From Bhargavaea cecembensis (GTDB lineage: Bacteria > Bacillota > Bacilli > Bacillales_A > Planococcaceae), in the NCBI RefSeq assembly GCF_001619585.1, contig NZ_LQNT01000009.1:248001-312000 (forward strand): a stretch of DNA of 64,000 nt. Direction: 5' to 3'. Every line of letters starts with the position of its first letter. Position 1 is the stretch's first letter. The translations under genes were made by a program, and so were the position numbers. Under the pieces are notes generated by a model. It saw only the letters and a program-made list of their open reading frames with translations, had not been told where the DNA came from and did not search any database. Positions 24,163-33,349 of this stretch are shown here, piece after piece.

Positions 24163-24191
24163 ACTATACACCTGCGATTGGAGGGTGTCAA
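24163..24191 (-). promoter_or_regulatory. Sigma-A promoter of the pyr operon
   Basis: On the minus strand TTGACA (24191-24186), a 17-base spacer and TATAGT (24168-24163) form a near-consensus promoter. The -35 box overlaps the rluD stop codon. Transcription should start near 24156, giving a leader of about 170 bases with the attenuator. Confidence 0.92.
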
Positions 24192-25099
24192 TCCCGTCCG
24201 CGCAATTTTCCGAGAAGTTCGCTGAAGTCAGCCGGAAGCGGTGCCTCGAATTCCATATACTCCCCCGTCGACGGATGGGTGAACCCAAGTACGCCGGCAT
24301 GCAGGACCTGTCCGCCGAAGGGCAGCGTTTTTTTTGGACCATATTTCGGATCGCCGGCGAGCGGATGGCCGATGTAGCGCATATGGACCCGGATCTGGTG
24401 GGTCCGTCCGGTTTCGAGCCGGCACTCCACAAGCGTAAAGTCCCCAAATCGATCCGTGACAGTGAAATGGGTCACCGCATCCCGTCCGCCGTCGATGACG
24501 GTCATCCGCTGGCGGTCTTTCGGATCCCGCCCGATCGGTGCATCAACGGTGCCTTCGTCATGCTCGATGTTGCCGTGCACGAGTGCGGTATATTTCCGCG
24601 TGACGGTTTTTTTGGAAAGCTGTTCGGCAAGCGAAGCATGGGCCAGGTCGTTTTTGGCGACTGCGAGCAGGCCGGTTGTGTCTTTATCGATCCGGTGCAC
24701 GATTCCCGGCCGCATGACGCCATTGATGCCCGACAGGTCAGTGCAGTGGTGCATCAGCCCGTTTACGAGCGTTCCGGTCGCGTGTCCGGCCGCAGGATGG
24801 ACGACCATTCCGCGCGGTTTGTTGACGACGAGCACATCGGCATCTTCATAAACGATATCAAGTCCGAGATCCTCAGGAACGATTTCAAGCGGCTCCGGTT
24901 CCGGCTCTGACACCTCGACCCGGTCGCCCTCCTTCAGCTGATAGTTCGGCTTCACGGTTTTGCCGTTCACAAGGATGAGGCCGTCTTTGACCCACGATTG
25001 GACTTTGGAGCGCGTCCATTCGGGGTCGAATGCGGACAGAGCCTTATCGATCCGGCTGCCGCTGTGTTCCGATGTAATTTCTAGAATCTGCTTTTCCAT
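24188..25099 (-). CDS. rluD: RluD-family 23S rRNA pseudouridine synthase (YlyB)
   Basis: A 303-residue enzyme with an N-terminal S4 RNA-binding domain (SRIDKALSAF, LVNGKTVKPNYQLKEGD) and the RluA/RluD catalytic core. The catalytic Asp is in VHRIDKDTTGLLAVAK near residue 140, and GRTHQIRVHMRYIGHPLAGD closes the fold. The exact rRNA target is not deducible from sequence alone. The start shares one base with the lspA stop (TAATG). Confidence 0.92.
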   Translation of the reverse strand: MEKQILEITSEHSGSRIDKALSAFDPEWTRSKVQSWVKDGLILVNGKTVKPNYQLKEGDRVEVSEPEPEPLEIVPEDLGLDIVYEDADVLVVNKPRGMVVHPAAGHATGTLVNGLMHHCTDLSGINGVMRPGIVHRIDKDTTGLLAVAKNDLAHASLAEQLSKKTVTRKYTALVHGNIEHDEGTVDAPIGRDPKDRQRMTVIDGGRDAVTHFTVTDRFGDFTLVECRLETGRTHQIRVHMRYIGHPLAGDPKYGPKKTLPFGGQVLHAGVLGFTHPSTGEYMEFEAPLPADFSELLGKLRGRD

Positions 25100-25584
25100 T
25101 AGGACTCCTTTTTCTTTCGCTTTTCTCTCAGTTCCTCAAGAAACATGTGCACAATGAGCAGGATGACCCCGATGGTCAGTGCGGCATCGGCCACGTTGAA
25201 GATCGGGAAGTCGTAGTCGATGACGGGAATCAGGATATCGACAAAGTCGACGACTTCGCCCATCCGCAATCGGTCGATGAAGTTCCCGAGCGCGCCGCCG
25301 AGAAGCATCATGAGGCTCACCCGGAATCCTGCTCCGCCTTCTTTTCCGTGCTTGTGGAAATAATACAGGATTCCCGCGACGACCACCACGGTCACGATGT
25401 AGAACAGCCACATCTGGCCCTGCAGCATGCCCCATGCCGCGCCCCGGTTGCGGTGCGACAAAATGGCAAGATATGGATCCAGGACTGAGATGCGCTCCCC
25501 GACTTCCATATGTTTCACGACGAGCCACTTGGTCCACTGGTCGATGACGACAAGGGCCGCCGCGATGGCGTAGTAAAATAACAC
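25099..25584 (-). CDS. lspA: Lipoprotein signal peptidase (signal peptidase II)
   Basis: A 161-residue membrane aspartyl protease with four hydrophobic segments that removes the signal peptide from prolipoproteins. The catalytic aspartates are in NFIDRLRMGEVVDF and FNVADAALTIG. The start is GTG at 25584 with GGAGG 7 bases upstream. The C-terminus is a basic tail. In B. subtilis a DksA-like gene (ylyA) lies between lspA and ileS; it is missing here. Confidence 0.95.
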   Translation of the reverse strand: MLFYYAIAAALVVIDQWTKWLVVKHMEVGERISVLDPYLAILSHRNRGAAWGMLQGQMWLFYIVTVVVVAGILYYFHKHGKEGGAGFRVSLMMLLGGALGNFIDRLRMGEVVDFVDILIPVIDYDFPIFNVADAALTIGVILLIVHMFLEELREKRKKKES

Positions 25585-25615
25585 GTCTTTTCCTCCATCC
25601 GATTAAATCCTGTTT

Positions 25616-25621
25616 ATTTTA
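25616..25621 (-). promoter_or_regulatory. Possible extended -10 element for lspA-rluD
   Basis: On the minus strand TGG-TAAAAT lies 31 bases before the lspA start. No clear -35 hexamer accompanies it. Because the ileS terminator lies upstream, lspA needs its own promoter and this is the best candidate. Confidence 0.4.
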
Positions 25622-25700
25622 CCATACGTTGCCGGAACCGTGCGCCCGGGATGCGGGGTACCGCAAAAATCTCCGACCCGGCGGAATTGCGAAGCATGAA

Positions 25701-25744
25701 TAAAAAACTGCAGACAAGAAAGACGGATCTGTCTTGTCTGCAGT
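25701..25744 (-). terminator. Rho-independent terminator of ileS
   Basis: On the minus strand a perfect 13-bp stem ACTGCAGACAAGA / TCTTGTCTGCAGT is followed by TTTTTATTC. Much of the same stem recurs in the ylbF terminator at 63.5 kb. Confidence 0.93.
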
Positions 25745-25772
25745 CTTATTCTCTATGATCAGCAGGGCTTGC

Positions 25773-28538
25773 TTATGCTTCGTAATGGTTGGTAACGACA
25801 TCGGCGCAGCGTGCGCAGAGTTCCGGATGTTCCGGATTTTCTCCGACGGTGCCCGGAACCGACCAGCAGCGTGCACATTTCTCACCTTCTGCCTTCTCCA
25901 CAACGACACGGACACGGGAGCCCGTTGCGTCAGCAGGGGAATGTTCCAGATTGCCGCCGATGCGGAAGCCGGAAACGATGAAGAACTGAGCGAAGTCGAT
26001 GTCTTCCGAAGACAGAAGTACTTTCAGATCCTCCGGTACATAGACAGTCACTGCAGCTTCGAGCGATTTGCCGATGACTTTCCCGTTGCGGGCTTCTTCC
26101 AGTGCCTTCAGAACGTCGTCACGGACTTCCATCAGCTCGGAGAAGCGGGCCATGAGTGCGAAGTCTTCATCTGTTTCTTCACGGGCTTCCGGCATATCGG
26201 TGAGCTGGACGCTTTCCGCTTCCTCATGTACGAGATAACCCCACATTTCGTCAGCCGTATGCGGGATGATCGGCGACATGAGCTTGAGGAGTGCAGTGAG
26301 CGTGTCATACATGACCGTCTGCATCGCACAGCGGTGCGGATGATCGGCGGCCTCGATGTAGACCACATCTTTCGCAATATCCAGATAGAACGAGCTGAGG
26401 TCAATGGTGACAAAGTTGTTGACGGACGTGTAGACCGTCATGAAATCGTATCGGTCGTACGCTTCGCGTACCGTACGGATCAGGCGCTGGAGCTTGAGGT
26501 CCATGTACTTGTCGACCGGACGCAGGTTTTCCGGAGCAACACGGTCTTTTGCCGGATCAAAGTCCGACAGGTTACCGTGTAGGAAGCGGAGTGTATTCCG
26601 GATCTTCCGGTACACTTCGGACACCTGCTTGAAGATGGCATCGGACACGTGGACATCCGCCGTATAGTCTGCGGACGATACCCAAAGCCGGAGAATGTCA
26701 GCGCCCATCTGGTCCATGACTTTCGCCGGGACAATGACGTTGCCGAGTGACTTGCTCATCTTGCGTCCCTCGCCGTCAAGCGTGAAGCCATGGCTGAGGA
26801 TACCCTTATATGGCGCGTGGCCGTTGATTGCTACGGATGTCGTCAGCGACGAGTTGAACCAGCCGCGGTATTGGTCCGACCCTTCAAGGTACAGGTCGGC
26901 CGGATAGACGAGGTCGTCGCGTTCAACGAGAACACCCTGGTGAGTCGAGCCCGAGTCGAACCAGACATCCATGATGTCCGTCTCTTTCGTAAACTTGCCA
27001 TTCGGGCTGCCCGGATGTGTGAAGCCTTCAGGCAGCAGATCTTCTGCTTCGCGTTCGAACCAGACATTCGAGCCGTGCTCCCTGAACAGTTTTTGTACGT
27101 GTTCAATCGTCTCGTCGGTGATGACGGGTTCCCCGTTTTCCGCATAGAAGACAGGAATCGGCACGCCCCATGCACGCTGGCGGGAGATGCACCAGTCGCC
27201 GCGGTCACGGACCATGTTATAAAGGCGGGTTTCCCCCCATGCCGGCGTGAACGATGTGTCACGGATTGCCTGCAGCAGTTCATCCCTGAATTTATCGATC
27301 GATGCGAACCACTGGGAAGTGGCACGGAAGATGACCGGCTTTTTCGAACGCCAGTCGTGCGGGTAGGAGTGCGTGATGAATTCAAGGTGCACGAGAGCGC
27401 CCTTTTCATTCAGTGCTTCCGTGATTGGTTTGTTGGCCTGGTCATAGAAGAGGCCTTCAAAGCCCGGTGCTTCGTCGGTCATGTAGCCGCGGTCATCCAC
27501 CGGGCACAATACGTCAAGGCCGTTCGCCTTTCCGACGCGGAAGTCGTCTTCCCCGTGGCCCGGTGCAGTGTGGACACACCCGGTACCGGCGTCGATCGTG
27601 ACGTGGTCTCCGAGAAGGATCAGGGAATCCCTTCCGTATAGCGGATGTCCGGCAGTGAGATGCTCAAGTTCGCGGCCCTTCAGTTCGCGCAGTGTCTCGA
27701 CCTGTTCCCAGCCGACCTTGGAGGAGACGTCCTCCAGGAGATCTTTTGCCAGGATATACTTTTTGCCGTCCGCTTCGACGACGGCATAGTCGAAGTCAGG
27801 ATGGACGGAGATTCCAAGGTTGGCAGGGATCGTCCAAGGAGTTGTTGTCCAGATCAGGAAATTCACATCTGTATCAAGAACTCCCTTGCCGTCCTTGACC
27901 GGGAATGCCACATAGATTGATGGGGACTTTTTGTCCTTGTACTCGATCTCTGCTTCGGCAAGTGCGGACTCGCTTGATGGCGACCAGTAAACCGGTTTCT
28001 TGCCCTTATAGATATAGCCCTTCTTCGCCATGTCTCCGAACACACCGATCTGGCGCGCCTCGAACTCAGGCTTCAGGGTGATATACGGATTATTCCAATT
28101 CCCGCGGACACCGATCCGCTTGAACTGTGTGCGCTGGCGGTCGATCTGCTCAAGCGCGTATTCCTTGCAGAGCTCACGGAACTCGGCCACCGTCATTTCT
28201 TTGCGGTTGACGCCCTTGTTGACGAGTGCCTGCTCGATTGGCAGGCCGTGGGTATCCCAGCCCGGCACGTATGGCGCGTGATAGCCGGTCATCGAACGGT
28301 GTCGGACGATGATGTCTTTCAGCACCTTATTGAGTGCGTGGCCCATATGAAGGTCTCCGTTTGCGTACGGCGGTCCGTCATGAAGGACGAAAAACGGACG
28401 GCCCTCTGTCCGTTCCTGAACTTTTTCATAGATGTCCATTTCTTCCCATCGTTCCTGCATCTTCGGTTCGTTTTTCGGCAGGTTCCCGCGCATCGGGAAA
28501 TCTGTTTTCGGCATGAGCAGCGTGCTCTTGTAATCCAT
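25773..28538 (-). CDS. ileS: Isoleucyl-tRNA synthetase
   Basis: A 921-residue class I synthetase charging tRNA-Ile. The HIGH-type motif is in [17 protein letters not shown], the KMSKS loop in [11 protein letters not shown], and the C-terminal zinc site in CARCWS and CARCAD. The editing (CP1) domain is present between the catalytic halves. The start is ATG at 28538 ([14 protein letters not shown]) behind AGGAGG; the frame open upstream runs through the T-box. Expression is controlled by an isoleucine T-box. Confidence 0.96.
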   Translation of the reverse strand: MDYKSTLLMPKTDFPMRGNLPKNEPKMQERWEEMDIYEKVQERTEGRPFFVLHDGPPYANGDLHMGHALNKVLKDIIVRHRSMTGYHAPYVPGWDTHGLPIEQALVNKGVNRKEMTVAEFRELCKEYALEQIDRQRTQFKRIGVRGNWNNPYITLKPEFEARQIGVFGDMAKKGYIYKGKKPVYWSPSSESALAEAEIEYKDKKSPSIYVAFPVKDGKGVLDTDVNFLIWTTTPWTIPANLGISVHPDFDYAVVEADGKKYILAKDLLEDVSSKVGWEQVETLRELKGRELEHLTAGHPLYGRDSLILLGDHVTIDAGTGCVHTAPGHGEDDFRVGKANGLDVLCPVDDRGYMTDEAPGFEGLFYDQANKPITEALNEKGALVHLEFITHSYPHDWRSKKPVIFRATSQWFASIDKFRDELLQAIRDTSFTPAWGETRLYNMVRDRGDWCISRQRAWGVPIPVFYAENGEPVITDETIEHVQKLFREHGSNVWFEREAEDLLPEGFTHPGSPNGKFTKETDIMDVWFDSGSTHQGVLVERDDLVYPADLYLEGSDQYRGWFNSSLTTSVAINGHAPYKGILSHGFTLDGEGRKMSKSLGNVIVPAKVMDQMGADILRLWVSSADYTADVHVSDAIFKQVSEVYRKIRNTLRFLHGNLSDFDPAKDRVAPENLRPVDKYMDLKLQRLIRTVREAYDRYDFMTVYTSVNNFVTIDLSSFYLDIAKDVVYIEAADHPHRCAMQTVMYDTLTALLKLMSPIIPHTADEMWGYLVHEEAESVQLTDMPEAREETDEDFALMARFSELMEVRDDVLKALEEARNGKVIGKSLEAAVTVYVPEDLKVLLSSEDIDFAQFFIVSGFRIGGNLEHSPADATGSRVRVVVEKAEGEKCARCWSVPGTVGENPEHPELCARCADVVTNHYEA

Positions 28539-28586
28539 CCTGATTCCTCCTCGTATTAAAACCTGCGCAAGCAGGCATCCATCCAA

Positions 28587-28843
28587 ATAAAAAAGCCCCG
28601 TCCCCCAAAAGGGACGGAGCTTCTGCCCGCGATACCACCCTAATTGCGGCACGCAAGTGCACCGCCTCTCGGACACCGTAACGGGGTGTGACGGGACCGC
28701 GTACTGCATTTCCGCGGTCCGGCTCCGGAGTGATGTTCGCTGGCGGCTTCCGCACCGGGCTCCCACCATCCCCGGCTCGCTTTGGCATCCGCTGCCCCTA
28801 CTGTCTCCGTCTTCGCCATTTTTTTGGATCGTTCTTTTTACTT
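28587..28843 (-). ncRNA. T-box riboswitch, isoleucine specifier, upstream of ileS
   Basis: The minus-strand leader has every T-box hallmark. An AGTA bulge lies near the base of stem I (about 28803). The specifier ATC is at 28734-28732 in the context GAACATCACTCC. The T-box sequence AGGGTGGTATCGCGG is at 28641-28627. The terminator GCTCCGTCCC / GGGACGGGGC is followed by six T (28620-28587). Uncharged tRNA-Ile should stabilise the antiterminator and turn ileS on. A further small hairpin (CCTGCTTGCGCAGG) lies just before the ribosome binding site. Confidence 0.95.
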
Positions 28844-28849
28844 GTCGTC

Positions 28850-28878
28850 ATTATAATGAATCAGACCGCTGCGGTCAA
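28850..28878 (-). promoter_or_regulatory. Sigma-A promoter of ileS
   Basis: On the minus strand TTGACC (28878-28873), 17 bases and TATAAT (28855-28850). It lies between divIVA and the T-box, so transcription begins a few bases upstream of stem I. Confidence 0.9.
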
Positions 28879-28884
28879 GGCAGC

Positions 28885-29394
28885 TTACTCTTCCTCGGCC
28901 TCGATCTTTTCAAGCCCGGCCGTGTCGACTTCGTAGTCCATCAGCAGGTCCCAGTCATCGGTGTTGATCATCTCCAGCTGTGCCTCCGCAAGCATCCGGA
29001 ACCGGTTCCGGAATACCTTGGACTGCTTTTTCAGCTCTTCGATCTCTCCTGCGATCCTGCGTGCCTTGGTCAGGGCATCGTTGACAATCCGGTCGGCGTT
29101 CTTTTCGGCTTCTTTGACGATGAGCTTGGCTTCCTTCTGGGAATTCCGGCGCACTTCTTCTGCCGCCTCCTGGGCGATCAGGATCGAGGACTGCAGCGTG
29201 TTTTCAATCGTCGTGAAGTGCGTGACCCGTTCGTTCGTCATTTCCAGCTGTTCTTCCAGCTGTTTGTTTTTCTGGAGAACGGCTTCGTAGTCTTTCATGA
29301 TCTGTTCGAGGAATTCGTTGACCTCGTCTTCATCGTAGCCCCTGAATGAGCGTCCGAATTCCTTGTTATGTATATCAAGCGGTGTCAATGCCAT
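28885..29394 (-). CDS. divIVA: Cell-division and polarity protein DivIVA
   Basis: A 169-residue coiled-coil protein that gathers at curved membrane of the septum and poles. The N-terminal lipid-binding domain begins MALTPLDIHNKEFGRSFRGY, with the conserved Phe at the membrane tip and the EDEVNEFLEQI pattern. The rest is a long heptad-repeat coiled coil. The start at 29394 matches the family and has GGGGAG upstream; the open frame extends to 29442. It follows ylmH, as in other Gram-positives. Confidence 0.94.
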   Translation of the reverse strand: MALTPLDIHNKEFGRSFRGYDEDEVNEFLEQIMKDYEAVLQKNKQLEEQLEMTNERVTHFTTIENTLQSSILIAQEAAEEVRRNSQKEAKLIVKEAEKNADRIVNDALTKARRIAGEIEELKKQSKVFRNRFRMLAEAQLEMINTDDWDLLMDYEVDTAGLEKIEAEEE

Positions 29395-29433
29395 CGTGTT
29401 GCATCTCCCCTTTTTCAAACTCCGTTGTGACCT

Positions 29434-29462
29434 ATTATACATGGACCCGGCATCCGTGGCAC
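29434..29462 (-). promoter_or_regulatory. Sigma-A-like promoter of divIVA
   Basis: On the minus strand GTGCCA (29462-29457), 17 bases and a perfect TATAAT (29439-29434), about 40 bases upstream of the divIVA start in the 124-base gap after ylmH. Confidence 0.6.
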
Positions 29463-29518
29463 GGCAAATCCGAAATTTCCGGCGGGAATTCGGGCGTTCT
29501 GCCGATATCTGCGAAGGA

Positions 29519-30295
29519 TTATTTCAGGATGCCGATAATCAGGCGGATCCGTTCTTTTTTTGTCCGGCCTCCGATCTCTTCAATCCGGATACGGCCGTGG
29601 CCTCGGACTGAAAGAAGATCCGAGTCGGACAGTTCAAATGAAACTGACTCGCGGACGGCATGGTTGACTTTCACCCGGCCGGATTGGATAAGTGAAGCCG
29701 CTTTCTGCCTGGACAGATTCAGCGTCCCTGCAATGACGGTGTCCAGCCTCAAAGAAGAGACGGTGATCGACTCTTCCTCATATCGCTCGGTCAGCGGCAG
29801 AAATGATTCTGCCGTGTCCACTTCCGATACGCGCACCTTCGCCTTGCCGACCGCCTGGAGATTGGCGGAGAGGTAATCTGCGAGAGAGCTGTCTGCCGCA
29901 AACTGTATGACACCGTCACCGGTCCGGATATCTCCGAACCGTGCCCGGTCGATGCCGAGCCCGGTGAGGGAGCCAAGTACATCCCGGTGACCGATTTCAA
30001 TGAACTTGGACGGATAGCGGATCTCCATCACTGATACCTCATAATCCTCCGGATGTGCCTCAAAATAGGATGGGGCAATCATCATCCGCTGCCTCTCCGC
30101 CTCCGGAAGCCCGCCGGATTCCGTGATCACCAGGTCATCCGACCCGGCCACAGCCCGGACAATATGCCTCTGCCTCGGATCGAGAAAACCGGTCAGCTTC
30201 GGCGCATACCGGTCTTCAACCTCTGTCCCCCAGCCGCTTGCCTGCTCGATAAACGGCTGTTCATCCTTCCTGAAGTGCTGAAAGATCTCATTCAC
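29519..30295 (-). CDS. ylmH: S4-domain RNA-binding protein YlmH
   Basis: A 258-residue protein with an N-terminal YlmH-specific region (EIFQHFRKDEQPFIEQ) and a C-terminal S4 domain from about residue 180 (RLDTVIAGTLNLSRQKAASLI, VKVNHAVRES). The family binds 50S subunits carrying stalled peptidyl-tRNA and is reported to act alongside RqcH in adding alanine tails, overlapping with RqcP. RqcH is also encoded in this window at 8.5 kb. Confidence 0.9.
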   Translation of the reverse strand: MNEIFQHFRKDEQPFIEQASGWGTEVEDRYAPKLTGFLDPRQRHIVRAVAGSDDLVITESGGLPEAERQRMMIAPSYFEAHPEDYEVSVMEIRYPSKFIEIGHRDVLGSLTGLGIDRARFGDIRTGDGVIQFAADSSLADYLSANLQAVGKAKVRVSEVDTAESFLPLTERYEEESITVSSLRLDTVIAGTLNLSRQKAASLIQSGRVKVNHAVRESVSFELSDSDLLSVRGHGRIRIEEIGGRTKKERIRLIIGILK

Positions 30296-30375
30296 TGTCC
30301 TGCACCAACTTTCCTATAAATAGCCATGTCCCGGCCACATGGTCAGCATGCCCAATGATTCCCTGCCGTCAGCCA

Positions 30376-30430
30376 TTTAAAAAAGCCTCCTTGAATCCCT
30401 CCGCATGGCGGGCGGGGATCCGGGGAGGCT
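30376..30430 (-). terminator. Terminator-like hairpin between ylmG and ylmH
   Basis: On the minus strand AGCCTCC / GGAGGCT pair across a 33-base loop that can itself fold, followed by TTTTTTAAA. It lies in the 183-base gap after ylmG and may separate sepF-ylmG from ylmH transcription. The rest of this gap shows nothing recognisable. Confidence 0.7.
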
Positions 30431-30478
30431 CCCGGGTATCACTGTATCTGAGGAACGGGACAGAAACCGGGAAGCCGG

Positions 30479-30742
30479 TCACGCAATCCACTGGAAAACA
30501 GTGAATAGCCCCCGAACAATCAGGTTTAATGCAATCAGAGCAACAATCGGCGAAATGTCGATCATGCCGATCGGCGGAATGATCTTCCGGAAAATATCCA
30601 GATAAGGTTCGCAGATTTTGGCGAGGAGCCGGCCGATGGATGTTTCCCTCGTGCTCGGCACCCATGACATGAGTACGTAAATGACCAGCAGGATTGAATA
30701 GATCTGCGCTGCGTTGGCCAGTAAATTAAACAGTGCCCACAT
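30479..30742 (-). CDS. ylmG: YggT-family membrane protein YlmG
   Basis: An 87-residue protein with two hydrophobic segments (about residues 10-27 and 64-84) separated by the YggT signature EPYLDIFRKIIPPIGMIDISPI. The family lies in division gene clusters next to sepF and is linked to membrane and septum functions; its molecular role is not settled. Confidence 0.92.
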   Translation of the reverse strand: MWALFNLLANAAQIYSILLVIYVLMSWVPSTRETSIGRLLAKICEPYLDIFRKIIPPIGMIDISPIVALIALNLIVRGLFTVFQWIA

Positions 30743-30761
30743 AAGACTTTATCTCATCCCA

Positions 30762-31238
30762 TCATTCAAATTCGTCGTACAGATAATCGGAAATTTCTCC
30801 GGACAGCTCCACATTTTCCGGAATGCACAGGAAAATGTCATGTCCGATGCGGGTGATGTCTCCTCCGAGCGCATAGACGGTTCCGCTCAGGAAATCAATG
30901 ATCCTTGTGCCCGAGCCATGATCAATGCGCTGCAGATTGACGACAACTGTACGCTTGTTTTTCAGGTGCTCTGCGATGTCCTGTGCCTCCGCATATACAC
31001 GGGGCTCTGAAAGAATCATTTTCGAAGATTTCTTGATGCTCTGCAGGCTCACCACATTCGGGCCTTCCTGCGGGCGTGCCGGTGCCGGCTTGCGGCGCTC
31101 TTTCTGCCGCCAATCCTGATCTGCCTGGCCAGGCTGTTCCGGTCGCGGCGGCTGTGCGGGAGCCGGTTGTCTTTTTTCCTGCATTTCCTCTTCCTCCTCA
31201 AGATAGAAGAAGTTCTTGAACTTGTCCTTGAAGCTCAT
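30762..31238 (-). CDS. sepF: Cell-division protein SepF
   Basis: A 158-residue protein that tethers FtsZ to the membrane and shapes FtsZ bundles. The N-terminal amphipathic helix ([12 protein letters not shown]) is the membrane anchor. A Pro/Gln/Arg-rich linker spans about residues 15-60. The C-terminal SepF domain has VVVNLQRID and [15 protein letters not shown]. It overlaps the yggS stop by 4 bases. Confidence 0.95.
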   Translation of the reverse strand: MSFKDKFKNFFYLEEEEEMQEKRQPAPAQPPRPEQPGQADQDWRQKERRKPAPARPQEGPNVVSLQSIKKSSKMILSEPRVYAEAQDIAEHLKNKRTVVVNLQRIDHGSGTRIIDFLSGTVYALGGDITRIGHDIFLCIPENVELSGEISDYLYDEFE

Positions 31239-31963
31239 GAGCGTTCCCCGCTTTCATAGCCGACAATTGCGGTGCCGATCCGGACGAATGTCGCCCCTTC
31301 CTCGACCGCTATGCCGAAATCGTTTGACATACCCATCGACAGTTCGGTGCAGGGTGCATGCGGAAGGCCGAGCGATGAGATTTCATCGCGCACTTTCCGG
31401 AGTCCGCGGAACGTGCTGCGGATGATTTCATCGTCTTCCGTATTCGGTGCCATCGTCATCAGTCCGACTACCCGGATTTTATCATAGGCACCAAGCATAC
31501 GGATGAATTCCTCCACTTCACCCGGGCTGATTCCGGATTTGGAAACTTCACCCGACACATTCACCTGGACAAAGCAGTCAACCGGGCGCTCTGCCCGTTT
31601 CTGAATTTCCTTTGCCAGGCTTTTGCGGTCCAGCGAATGGAGAAAGTCGATCCGGCCGATGACGTCCCTGACCTTCCGGCTCTGAAGTGAACCGATGAAA
31701 TGCCAGTTGGCGTCGTCACCGATAGCGGACTGCTTCAAATCGAGTCCCTCATTCCGGTTCTCGCCCAAATGACGGATTCCCGAATCGATCACTTCCCGGG
31801 CACGATCCGGCCCGACCGACTTCGTCACAGCAACAATGGTGACTTCTTCCGGGTTTCTCGCTGAACGCCTGCACGCATCCCTGATTTGTTGTTGTATATT
31901 GTTCAAACGTTCTGCTACAGTCGACAATTCAATTCCCACTTTTCTATACGTTGCTTTATTCAT
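31235..31963 (-). CDS. ylmE: YggS-family pyridoxal phosphate homeostasis protein (YlmE)
   Basis: A PLP-binding barrel protein of about 242 residues. The lysine that binds PLP is in [13 protein letters not shown], and [23 protein letters not shown] and [20 protein letters not shown] are family motifs. It buffers free PLP and affects amino-acid and keto-acid pools. The start is uncertain: TTG 31990, ATG 31963 and GTG 31939 are all possible and none has a strong ribosome binding site. The neighbour usually upstream, pgeF/ylmD, is missing. Confidence 0.92.
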   Translation of the reverse strand: MNKATYRKVGIELSTVAERLNNIQQQIRDACRRSARNPEEVTIVAVTKSVGPDRAREVIDSGIRHLGENRNEGLDLKQSAIGDDANWHFIGSLQSRKVRDVIGRIDFLHSLDRKSLAKEIQKRAERPVDCFVQVNVSGEVSKSGISPGEVEEFIRMLGAYDKIRVVGLMTMAPNTEDDEIIRSTFRGLRKVRDEISSLGLPHAPCTELSMGMSNDFGIAVEEGATFVRIGTAIVGYESGERS

Positions 31964-32004
31964 TGTAACAAGGCGGGGGTGCTTTTTCAATGACTTCCCA
32001 ATTC

Positions 32005-32244
32005 CTATTCTTTGGCCGCATCATCGACCAGGACAACGTCCTTGCCGATGACCATCACCCGACGGAGCGGAATTTTCACAGGTGCTTCCGCGTTCCCGAA
32101 AAAGCGCATCTTCTCCATTCCGCCCACATGAAAATACTCGATTGTCCCATCTTCCGTGGCGACGGTCGCATCGACGGCATAGCCGAGCTGACGGCCTCTT
32201 CCGGCCTCAATGAACTCTTTTTTCTGCAGATCTGAAAATTTCAA
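32005..32244 (-). CDS. ylmC: PRC-barrel protein YlmC/YmxH
   Basis: A 79-residue single PRC-barrel protein (MKFSDLQKKEFIEAGRGRQLG, RRVMVIGKDVVLVD). The family sits after sigG across spore formers; its function is not established. The 202-base gap to sigG holds the sigG terminator and a leader with two copies of TTTTCCCGGG that can fold into a hairpin (about 32276-32335). Confidence 0.88.
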   Translation of the reverse strand: MKFSDLQKKEFIEAGRGRQLGYAVDATVATEDGTIEYFHVGGMEKMRFFGNAEAPVKIPLRRVMVIGKDVVLVDDAAKE

Positions 32245-32392
32245 GACGGACCCCTCCCGTACATCTTATGCGCATCGCCCCGGGAAAAGAGCCCTCTTTC
32301 GCTCCTCTCCGGGGTCCGCTGCCCATTTCCCGGGAAAAGGTGCGTCCCGCAGGTCCAAAAAAATCGTCAATTCAAATTAAATGATAAGTAAA

Positions 32393-32436
32393 AACGAAAA
32401 AAAGACCCGGTTCCGTCCATACTGAACAAAACCGGG
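32393..32436 (-). terminator. Rho-independent terminator of sigG
   Basis: On the minus strand CCCGGTT / AACCGGG with a 16-base loop, followed by TCTTTTTTT, 10 bases after the sigG stop. Confidence 0.9.
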
Positions 32437-32446
32437 ATTTTTTTAA

Positions 32447-33253
32447 CTACCGTTTTTTCTTCTCCTTGTCCTTTTCCTGGTCGAGTGTTTCCCGAATGAT
32501 CCCGATGGCATGCTTCTCAAGCCGTGAAATCTGCGCCTGGGAGATACCGAGTTCCCGTGCGATCTCTGTCTGAGTCTCGCCATAGTAGAAGCGCTTGGAC
32601 AATATTTTCTGCTGGCGGGCGTCCATCTTCTGGACCGTCTCCTTGACCGAGACATAGGTCAGCCAGCGCTCTTCATTTACAAGTGTATCCTGCAGCTGGT
32701 CCATCATCGTCACCGGATCCCCGCCGTCGTGGTGGATCGGCTCATGTAGAGACAGCGGATCCTGAATGGCATCCAGCGCGAAAAGTATATCCTCAGACGG
32801 AATGTCTGTCATCTTCGCGAGGTCATCAAGAGTCGGCTCCCTCAGCTGTTCGTGTACAAATTGCTCCTTCGCCTTCATCGCTTTGTAGGCGATGTCTCGG
32901 AGGGAACGCGACACCCGTACCGGATGATGGTCCCGGAGATGTCTTCGGATCTCCCCGATGATCATCGGCACCGCATAAGTGGAAAAACGGACATTATGCT
33001 TAAGGTCAAAGTTATCAATGGATTTCAGCAGGCCGATGCAGCCTACCTGGAACAGATCATCTGCCTGCTCCCCCCTGTAGGCGAACCGCTGAACGATGCT
33101 CAGAACGAGCCGGAGATTACAGATGACCAGTTCATCTTTTGCTGACTCGTCACCCGCCTGCATCCGTTTGAATGTTTCACGCATGTCTTCATGGGACAGG
33201 AGAGGGAGCTTCGATGTGTCGATTCCGCAAATCTCCACTTTCATGTTGGACAT
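32447..33253 (-). CDS. sigG: Late forespore sigma factor SigG
   Basis: A 268-residue sigma-70 family protein. The N-terminus KVEICGIDTSKLPLLS is the SigG-specific stretch. Region 2 includes LRLVLSIVQRFAYRGEQADDLFQVGCIGLLK and region 4 ends TEIARELGISQAQISRLEKHA. It drives late forespore genes (spore coat access, germination, SASPs). It lies after sigE as in B. subtilis, with a 96-base gap. The ribosome binding site lies within a hairpin; see the separate entry. Confidence 0.96.
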   Translation of the reverse strand: MSNMKVEICGIDTSKLPLLSHEDMRETFKRMQAGDESAKDELVICNLRLVLSIVQRFAYRGEQADDLFQVGCIGLLKSIDNFDLKHNVRFSTYAVPMIIGEIRRHLRDHHPVRVSRSLRDIAYKAMKAKEQFVHEQLREPTLDDLAKMTDIPSEDILFALDAIQDPLSLHEPIHHDGGDPVTMMDQLQDTLVNEERWLTYVSVKETVQKMDARQQKILSKRFYYGETQTEIARELGISQAQISRLEKHAIGIIRETLDQEKDKEKKKR

Positions 33254-33261
33254 CTCATCAT

Positions 33262-33308
33262 CCTCCGGACATTTGACTTTTCTCTGTTTCCTACAGTCTG
33301 TCCGGAGG
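33262..33308 (-). promoter_or_regulatory. Leader hairpin that covers the sigG ribosome binding site
   Basis: On the minus strand CCTCCGGACA (33308-33299) can pair perfectly over 10 bp with TGTCCGGAGG (33271-33262) across a 27-base loop. The 3' arm contains GGAGG, which is 8 bases before the sigG ATG. Folding would hide the site from ribosomes. A leader hairpin that lowers sigG translation is known in B. subtilis. No clear sigma-F or sigma-G promoter was identified in the gap. Confidence 0.75.
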
Positions 33309-33349
33309 CCGGTGTCCTATTCCCGCAGAACCCGCGCCAATTTCATCCA

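Noticed and set aside
28539-28769. N-terminal extension of ileS
   Set aside because: It translates the T-box leader; the conserved IleS start and ribosome binding site are at 28538.
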